NCBI GenBank assembly: GCA_964471945.1
Contig: CAYYIJ010000048.1
Span: 1-18,165, forward strand
Direction: 5' to 3'
DNA length: 18,165 nucleotides
DNA from: JASEHD01 sp964471945
GTDB lineage: Bacteria; Bacteroidota; Ignavibacteria; UBA10030; SZUA-254
In this document: positions 1-6,100 of the stretch, piece by piece
Position numbering within the stretch: the stretch's first letter is position 1
Layout: every line of letters starts with the position of its first letter
The notes under the pieces: generated by a model
Told to the model about the DNA's origin: nothing
What the model saw: only the letters and a program-made list of their open reading frames with translations
Database searches by the model: none
Made by a program: the position numbers and the translations under genes

Positions 1-124
1 ATAGAGACTTCTGAAAAATCACCCAAAGGGTCACCCTGAATTCATTTCAGGGTCTAAAATCGCTTAGATTCCGAAACAAGTTCGGAATGACGGGTATGGT
101 TTTATAATATTTCAGAAGTCTCTC
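1..124. repeat. MITE-like inverted-terminal-repeat element, copy 1
   Basis: This segment is repeated at 1745-1868 with only two differences in 124 bases. Its ends are inverted repeats: AGAGACTTCTGAAA at 3-16 and its exact reverse complement at 110-123. Inside are two perfect 7-bp hairpins with 5-nt loops: CCCTGAA/TTCAGGG (34-40/46-52) and TTCCGAA/TTCGGAA (69-75/81-87). There is no coding capacity. Short length, terminal inverted repeats and a near-identical second copy are what a MITE would show. No transposase is visible, so mobility is inferred. The left end coincides with the window edge, so the unit could extend further. Confidence 0.75.
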
Positions 125-1632
125 TTATATACCAACATACTGCAACCCTTTTCAACATTATCGTCTATCTTATCGAGCCACAATTTACTCCCAACATGAT
201 ATCCGCCTGCCAAATGATAACGAGATGATAGCAACTTGTTTAGGTAATTTACGATTATCAATGGGCTGTCGTTTTGTATTAACCAGCTCATTTTTGATCT
301 TACCTGGACAATAATTTTCGGTGGATTTGTTTCTAACGATTGAATTGTTTCTTCCTGGTACTGCTTTGCAAATGGTGTGTTGAACATGAGCGGGTACATA
401 ATGACAAAACGTGAAGAACTTTTACGTTTAGCGTAGTATAAAATTTCAGGTTCCGATCCGGCAACAAAAATGTAATCGCTAGGACTCGAAAGCGAAGCAA
501 CTTTTTCTGCAACAGTTCTTGCCTCAATAAATGGATTCATAATGCCTCCATAAACCAGATCGACCATTTCCTGGGGTGATTTTGTAAACTGGTGATGAAT
601 AGGAAGTATGAGCAGTATTATTATTAGTGCGAGAACGAACGTTTTTTTTGTTTGTGTAAAACGGTTAAACTGCCAGAAAATAGAATTTAGCGATATTGCT
701 GATATGATTGCCCAGAATGGTATTAATAATATGTAATAATGTCCAGTATGAGCTTGAGAGATTGATACTATCGAGACCACAAACAACGCCATATAATACC
801 ACCAACGTTTTGGTCTGATAAATAAAAACCATATTAATAAAAGAAACAAAATCCACCAGTTGCTCCAGAATACTTTGACGAAACTTAAGAAAGGTGCAGG
901 TCCAGATGAAATTGTTGTTGTATATTCAATGTTATATGCTATCACGCATTCCCAAAATTTCTTACCCCAATCATGAAGTAAAAATGGAAAAAGAATCAGC
1001 AGTGTTGTTAGCATAATGCCGCTAAATGCTGAGAGGGCATACTTAGCAACGACGAATGTTCCTCGTCCTGTTTTCCAAATCTCTATGAACCAAACAATAT
1101 AAAAAAACAGGATCACAAAAATCACAATAGGTTTATACATAATCGAAATTGCAGCGAGGATGCCGCTCACAAACCAATGCTTAGTATCTGCTTTGTCTCG
1201 TTTCGTTGTGTATATGAATATCATAATTAACAGTGGTAGTATCATGAATACCTCGGTATTAGCAGCAAAGGATACAAGGTGCGACAATCCGAACATCGGT
1301 GTCATTATCCACATTGCCGATAGTCCGACCCAATTTCCATACTCACGTGATGCTATCATGCCGACAAGAAGCGTAGATAATCCCACAGATAATGCGGCAA
1401 GTATTCTGGGAGGTATATGAGAATCTTCAGAGATAAGTTGTGCTATCATGTAGGTATAAATAATCATTGGAGGTTTCTGCAGAAAAGCATGTTCATACGG
1501 CATCTGATTTTGTCTCATGAGCCACGCTGCATATGAATATTCTCCTTCATCTCTCTCGAATGGAGCATTGAAACTATTCCATCGCACAAGTAAAAATAAA
1601 AATATAATACCAATATATGTGAACTTTTTCAT
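112..1632 (-). CDS. GT39-type membrane glycosyltransferase
   Basis: A 506-residue polytopic membrane protein resembling the GT-C fold family of dolichyl/undecaprenyl-phosphate sugar transferases (PMT/ArnT-like, glycosyltransferase family 39). After a first hydrophobic helix (about residues 5-20) comes the acidic motif R27-D28-E29-G-E-Y. In this family the Asp-Glu pair of the first extracytoplasmic loop is the catalytic/metal-binding site. Q52-K-P-P then follows, also typical of the family. About ten further hydrophobic segments lie between residues 60 and 350, with H-T-G-H-Y-Y near residue 300, and the last ~150 residues form a soluble tail. The expected role is transfer of a sugar from a lipid carrier to a lipid or protein outside the cytoplasmic membrane; the acceptor cannot be told. 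The start is the first ATG before the membrane helix. The final Arg-Asp-Phe and stop lie in the repeat at 1-124, so the original C-terminus may have been replaced. The gene stands alone between two direct repeats. Confidence 0.85.
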   Translation of the reverse strand: MKKFTYIGIIFLFLLVRWNSFNAPFERDEGEYSYAAWLMRQNQMPYEHAFLQKPPMIIYTYMIAQLISEDSHIPPRILAALSVGLSTLLVGMIASREYGNWVGLSAMWIMTPMFGLSHLVSFAANTEVFMILPLLIMIFIYTTKRDKADTKHWFVSGILAAISIMYKPIVIFVILFFYIVWFIEIWKTGRGTFVVAKYALSAFSGIMLTTLLILFPFLLHDWGKKFWECVIAYNIEYTTTISSGPAPFLSFVKVFWSNWWILFLLLIWFLFIRPKRWWYYMALFVVSIVSISQAHTGHYYILLIPFWAIISAISLNSIFWQFNRFTQTKKTFVLALIIILLILPIHHQFTKSPQEMVDLVYGGIMNPFIEARTVAEKVASLSSPSDYIFVAGSEPEILYYAKRKSSSRFVIMYPLMFNTPFAKQYQEETIQSLETNPPKIIVQVRSKMSWLIQNDSPLIIVNYLNKLLSSRYHLAGGYHVGSKLWLDKIDDNVEKGCSMLVYKRDF

Positions 1633-1744
1633 AAGATTAAATAAAATACCAAACTAGAATCTAAATTACAATTGTGAGTACTTCATCTCGATGTGAAAAG
1701 TTTGAATAGAAGATATAGACGAAATTGAAACCACTGAATAATTC

Positions 1745-1868
1745 ATAGAGACATCTGAAAAATCACCCAAAGGGTCACCCTGAATTCATTTCAGGGTCTA
1801 AAATCGCTTAGATTCCGAAACAAGTTCGGAATGACGGGTATGGTTTTATAATATTTCAGAAGTTTCTC
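1745..1868. repeat. MITE-like inverted-terminal-repeat element, copy 2
   Basis: Direct repeat of 1-124 at an offset of 1744 bases, differing only at 1753 and 1864. Both differences fall in the terminal inverted repeats, leaving two mismatches between the two 14-bp ends (1747-1760 and 1854-1867). Both internal hairpins are unchanged (stems 1778-1784/1790-1796 and 1813-1819/1825-1831). ATAATT occurs just outside each end (1738-1743 and 1869-1874) and could be a target-site duplication, though the left one is three bases away from the inverted repeat. Together with copy 1 it brackets the glycosyltransferase gene. Confidence 0.75.
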
Positions 1869-1892
1869 ATAATTAGTTGTCATGTCGAGTCC

Positions 1893-1950
1893 ACCTAAAT
1901 GGGTATTGTCCATTCCTCAAATTGTAATGAACAGATTATCATGTTCATTA
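1893..1950. repeat. 58-bp flanking repeat, left copy
   Basis: Matches 2249-2306 with 10 mismatches in 58 bases. It contains an 8-bp inverted repeat with an 8-nt spacer, AATGAACA (1926-1933) and TGTTCATT (1942-1949). The arms are conserved in both copies while the spacer has changed, so the dyad may be the functional part (hairpin or protein-binding site). It lies just left of the 89-bp tandem array. Confidence 0.6.
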
Positions 1951-1963
1951 GTAGTATTAGCTG

Positions 1964-2230
1964 AACGGTCACCCTGAGTTTGTCGAAGTGTGACAGTCAA
2001 CAGAGTTCCTTCATGTCAGTCTTCGATAAACTCAGACTGACAGCACGAGCCCAACGGTCACCCTGAGCTTGTCGAAGGGTGACAATCAACAGAGTTCCTT
2101 CATGTCAGTCTTCGATAAACTCAGACTGACAGCACGAGCCCAACGGTCACCCTGAGCTTGTCGAAGGGTGACAATCAACAGAGTTCCTTCATGTCAGTCT
2201 TCGATAAACTCAGACTGACAGCACAAGCCA
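1964..2230. repeat. Tandem array, three 89-bp hairpin units
   Basis: Three contiguous units start at 1964, 2053 and 2142; units 2 and 3 are nearly identical and unit 1 has a few changes. Each carries two hairpins. The first is GTCACCCT paired with AGGGTGAC (2057-2064/2076-2083 in unit 2; unit 1 has one broken pair in its right arm 1987-1994). The second is a perfect 9-bp stem TGTCAGTCT/AGACTGACA (2014-2022/2034-2042, 2103-2111/2123-2131, 2192-2200/2212-2220). Read on the opposite strand, the second hairpin shares the loop-side core CTGAG(C/T)TT(G/A)TCGAAG with the first but has different, still complementary, stem bases. A degraded fourth start is visible at 2232-2244. It is not a CRISPR, because the units abut without spacers. 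Confidence 0.85.
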
Positions 2231-2248
2231 CACGGTCACACTGATTCC

Positions 2249-2306
2249 ATCTAAATGTGTAATATCCATCATTCAAATTTTAATGAACATATTACCATGT
2301 TCATTA
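2249..2306. repeat. 58-bp flanking repeat, right copy
   Basis: Right-hand partner of 1893-1950, 48 of 58 bases identical. The inverted repeat AATGAACA (2282-2289)/TGTTCATT (2298-2305) is intact. The distance between the two copies is 356 bases, exactly four times the 89-base period of the array between them. Confidence 0.6.
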
Positions 2307-2344
2307 AGTGCGGAGCGAAACAACTAGTATTGAAAAAACGAGAA

Positions 2345-2370
2345 AGATTCTTAACTTCGTTCAGAATGAA
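2345..2370 (-). repeat. Degenerate GTCA-type hairpin
   Basis: On the minus strand this reads TTCA, arm TTCTGAA, five-base loop, arm TTAAGAA, then TCT. It has the same 4+7+5+7+3 layout as the two hairpins inside the MITE-like element. One stem pair is broken and the leading G of the GTCA foot is changed, so it looks like a decayed member of the family. Confidence 0.55.
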
Positions 2371-2524
2371 ATAATTATGAAAAAAGTTTTTCAAAGATTT
2401 CAAATTGTAATATGATGTGCATGTTTCAATATTTGCTGGGAAATCTTTTTATCTAACTGCCATGAAAATAGGATCGGAAAACAGAGGTTATGTCCTGCGG
2501 CTATGCTCAGCACCCAGCCTTCAC

Positions 2525-2554
2525 GTCATGCTGACATTCTTTTGGTCAGCATCT
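2525..2554 (+). repeat. GTCA-type hairpin with nine-base loop
   Basis: GTCA (2525-2528) is followed by a perfect 7-bp stem TGCTGAC (2529-2535)/GTCAGCA (2545-2551) around a nine-base loop, then TCT (2552-2554). The flanks match the other hairpins of the region while the stem sequence differs. Confidence 0.65.
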
Positions 2555-2584
2555 AAGCCTAGCCAATTGAGGATTGCTCGGTTA

Positions 2585-2614
2585 AGATTCCGACCAGAAA
2601 CATGTCGGAATGAC
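2585..2614 (-). repeat. GTCA-type hairpin, inverted partner of 2525-2554
   Basis: On the minus strand: GTCA, perfect 7-bp stem TTCCGAC/GTCGGAA (plus-strand arms 2588-2594 and 2604-2610), nine-base loop, TCT. It faces the hairpin at 2525-2554 in opposite orientation across a 30-base spacer. The two MITE-like elements show the same head-to-head pair of hairpins, so 2525-2614 may be a relic of a related element. Confidence 0.65.
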
Positions 2615-2802
2615 GGGTTTGCAGTATTTTCATTCTCGGTGGTGAACGCCAGTTCATGAACGCTGATGTTACGCAGAGATTCAATAAATATGGTTTTTTA
2701 TAATGTTTTAAAGGATATTCGATTTAATAATTGTTAAATTTTAGCAAATTACGCAAATAATTTAACTGGGGAAAAAAAAAGTTTTTTTTTTTAAGAAAAC
2801 AC

Positions 2803-2831
2803 TTGACACTTATCTAAAGATTTTGTAAAAT
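2803..2831 (+). promoter_or_regulatory. Sigma70-like promoter of the 1821-aa protein gene
   Basis: TTGACA (2803-2808), 17-base spacer, TAAAAT (2826-2831). An A9-G-T11 tract (2772-2792) just upstream could act as an UP-like element. The sequence AAAACACTTGACA is shared with the promoter at 17014-17042. Transcription should start near 2838, leaving a leader of nearly 290 bases. Confidence 0.6.
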
Positions 2832-2970
2832 TAAGCAGGATATGAAAAGCTAATCACCCAATAAATTGATGTAATTAAGCGTTAGTTTTTCAGCCGCTCG
2901 TTAAATAAAGATCTTCAATTATTTCTCAAACATAATATTTTAATCGAAAGGAATATCGCGTAGACTGTTT

Positions 2971-3011
2971 GGTACAACATCCCGATGTGTTGTTCCTCGT
3001 TTTATTTTTTT
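2971..3011 (+). terminator. Terminator-like hairpin in the leader (possible attenuator)
   Basis: An imperfect stem forms between GGTACAACAT (2971-2980) and ATGTGTTGTTCC (2985-2996): GG/CC, one T-T mismatch, one bulged base and the ACAACAT pairing, with a CCCG loop. It is followed by a U-rich run at 3000-3011 interrupted by a single A. It lies between the promoter at 2803-2831 and the start codon at 3127, so it could attenuate the downstream gene or end a ~170-nt small RNA. Only tiny reading frames precede it. Confidence 0.45.
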
Positions 3012-3126
3012 ACAGTTCCTAATCTCAAATTAGAAATTTAAAATAAGAAAAATTAAAATCTAAGTTACAATTTAATTAACAACTAATTCACTAATCCACA
3101 AATTCATTAATCCTATAGGAGGATAT

Positions 3127-6100
3127 ATGAAACGTTTTACAATACTCATGGGATTGGTTATACTGACGTTAAGTTTAATATCGCTCGGCTTTGCCAGTGA
3201 TGAGAACAGCGGTGCAGCCAAAACCCAAATTGGAGACAAACTCCAACAACTTGATAATTCTGAGCTAAGGCAAGATAGAGTTTCCAGTATGCAAAGCTAT
3301 GATTGGGACCAAGCAAATCCCAAAGCTACAATACCGGAAGCTGGAATGAGTCTTGCCAAAGTAACAGGAATACCTGCCGGAACGTACCCCATTCCAGGTC
3401 CGTACGGTTCGTCGATCGCCGCTGTGGCTGGCTACGTTAACGGAGCTGGTATCGACGGTCCCGTTATCTTCGAGCTCATAAACACCACATACAATGAACC
3501 GACAGGCACTACTTTCGGTTCGTACAGTGGAAATACTAACCTGCTCACCATTAGGCCTGCGGCTGGAACGGCTGTAACTGTGAATTTTGTTTCTACAGCA
3601 AGTAATGGCAAGGGCATCTCGTTTAATGATGCGAGAAATATCACGATTGATGGTATCAACGCATCAGGTGCAAGTCTTACTCTCAGATATTCTGGCGGAA
3701 CATTCCCGGTGAATGATTTATTTGCAGCTACCGTTTATATTACTGGTAACTCACAATACATCACGGTGAGGAATGCGACTGTTCACGGTAATATCGAGGG
3801 TGCATTCGAAACACAAACAAACGGCCGTGCTGCGATATTCCTTTATGCAGCAACTGGACAATTGAACCAATACATCACAGTTGATGGTTGCACGATCATT
3901 AATGCGACATTTGGTTTTAAGAGTCTTCAACAATTCACGGCACCTACATTTTTCATATCCGCAAATCATGTATGGTTTACAAACAATAAGGTCGGTGGAG
4001 CTTTCGGCGGAAAAGTTCTTCAAGGGATATTAGCGGAAGCTACATTCGGTTTCCGTATCAACAACAATATATTCGATGGAATCGAAGTAAACCCACGGTA
4101 CTTTGATTTACCAAGCGAAGCTACAATCGAGTACAATCCACTCCGCACTTTCAGCAACACGAATTTTCTGTATTGGTTCGGACAATACAGTGCCGTGCAT
4201 GTTTACAACATAGATAATTTATCTACAGTACTGAACAATCATGTTAAGAGTGTTATTAACACTAATCCAAGAGGATTCTTGGTATACGGAATGACTGTCC
4301 GCATTAGTAATGTCGGACGCGCGCTTGTTGCCAATAACAGGATTCAAGGTGTTGTCAACATGGACAATACTGGTCAAACGCTTGGCTTCAGAACCACTAA
4401 CATGAATATCTACCATAACTCGGTACTGCTTAACGCAAATATGACTGGCTATCCATCACATATTTCTACATGCATGAATAATGATGGTGCGTCAGTTATC
4501 AGGAACAACGCCTTCTCGAACGAGATCACAGGCGGTACCGCAAGCTTTACGAGGGGTGTCAATTCTGCTACAGTAATTGACTACTGTGCAATCAATTCAA
4601 ACGGTTGGTTCACAACAGCCTCACCCGGTACGATCACAGCCGGCGTTGGTGCGGGTTGTAATCCTAATGGTTTATATGGTCCGATTTATTTCACAGCGGA
4701 TCTACATATAGATAATACACAACCAACAAGTGCATCAAATATTGGTCAAGCTGGATTAACACCGGCGGTACCGTTAGATATTGATGTTGAAACACGCAGC
4801 TTAACAACGCCTGATGCAGGTGTTGACGAATTCGCAGATGCACCATTAATTCCAGTCGATTTATTAGCGGTGTTGATACCATCACCAGGTTTCGGTGGTG
4901 TACCATCTGGTATTGCTCATCCTGTAATAGCTGGTTTTAAGAATAACAGTAACACACCAGCAGCATCTGATGTTAATGTTACTATTAGTGGACCAGAAAC
5001 ATATAATAACACAGTTCCAGGAGTAGCGTTTACCTCCGCACAATACAAAACAGTAACGTTTGCACCCTGGACACCAAATGTTGGTGGGGGGTCACCGCGA
5101 ACGGTTACTGCAACTACATTGTTAAGTGATGCTAATAACGGAAACAATACGTTCAGCCGATCCCAGCCAGTTTCCGATCCAGTAGCTGTTACAACTTCTT
5201 ACTGCACAGACTTCAATACTGCAGGAACAAGGGCAGGCTGGACAGGAACAGGTGACTTTGCGCTTGCAGGCGTGGGTGGTTGGAACAATACGAACTTTAC
5301 GAAATTAGGTGGTGCGTATAATGATGCGGCCCCAGCGTCTCGATGGTCATGGGTATCAAAACCAGGACCACCGTTACCTGGACTTTCAGGGTATGCTTCA
5401 GTTGGTAATCCTGCTATTCCGGGAAGTAGTGCATGGTATCATAGCGACCAACGCCTTAGCCAGGTTCAAAGCCCATTCTTCAATTTGAGCGGAATGACAG
5501 GTGATGTTTATGTATCGTTTGTACATAGCGTTGATGTCGAAGGATTATGGGAAAGATCTTGGATGTGGTACACGACCGATGGTGTTGTATGGAGAAATCT
5601 TGGTACTCTAAACGATCCCAATGGAATTAATTGGTACAGCACTGCAGTTTATAAGAATGCAATGTCAGGATCTGATGGTGCATCATGTCTTGATCTTTCA
5701 AACTGGAATACACATGTTGTATCTTTTGCATCCGCAACGATGAATGCACCTCAGCCCGGATGGTCGAGTAATTTCGCAAGTGGTACATCTTGTGCAGACG
5801 GCGTATATTGGGATGCTGCCGGTAATACTGGTGGACCAAACGGATGGGTTTTTGTACAAATCAAACTACCCGCTGCAATAAAGAATGCACCTGTAATTCG
5901 TTTCGCTTATGCTACATTTGCTGACTTCTGGTATACTGATGAGGGCTGGGCATTCGATAAATTCTGTATCGGTCCTGAAGCTACATTTACTGGTGGTTTT
6001 ATCACTGGAAATGTATTTCATGATCTAAACGGTAATGGCGTTAAAGATGTGGAACCAAATAATGTTGGAGATACAGTGAGGTTATCCTACTTCGGTGTTC

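Larger units (their letters stand above)
1633..3126. other. Gene-poor, repeat-rich intergenic region
   Basis: No credible coding sequence was found in these 1.49 kb on either strand. The open frame at 2417-2659 runs across hairpins, has no ribosome binding site and no recognisable protein. The region holds the second MITE-like element, a three-unit 89-bp tandem array flanked by a diverged 58-bp repeat, three further isolated hairpins (2345-2370, 2525-2554, 2585-2614), an A9-G-T11 tract (2772-2792), a promoter and a long leader. Between 1633 and 1744 nothing clear is visible; the promoter of the minus-strand glycosyltransferase must lie there but no confident boxes could be assigned. Confidence 0.7.

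Noticed and set aside
1964..2230. Tandem 89-bp units considered as a CRISPR array
   Set aside because: The units are contiguous with no variable spacers, are far longer than CRISPR repeats, and no cas gene is present.
2417..2659. Open frame of 80 codons in the intergenic region
   Set aside because: It runs through two hairpins of the repeat family, has no ribosome binding site and no protein-like pattern; it is open by chance in repeat sequence.
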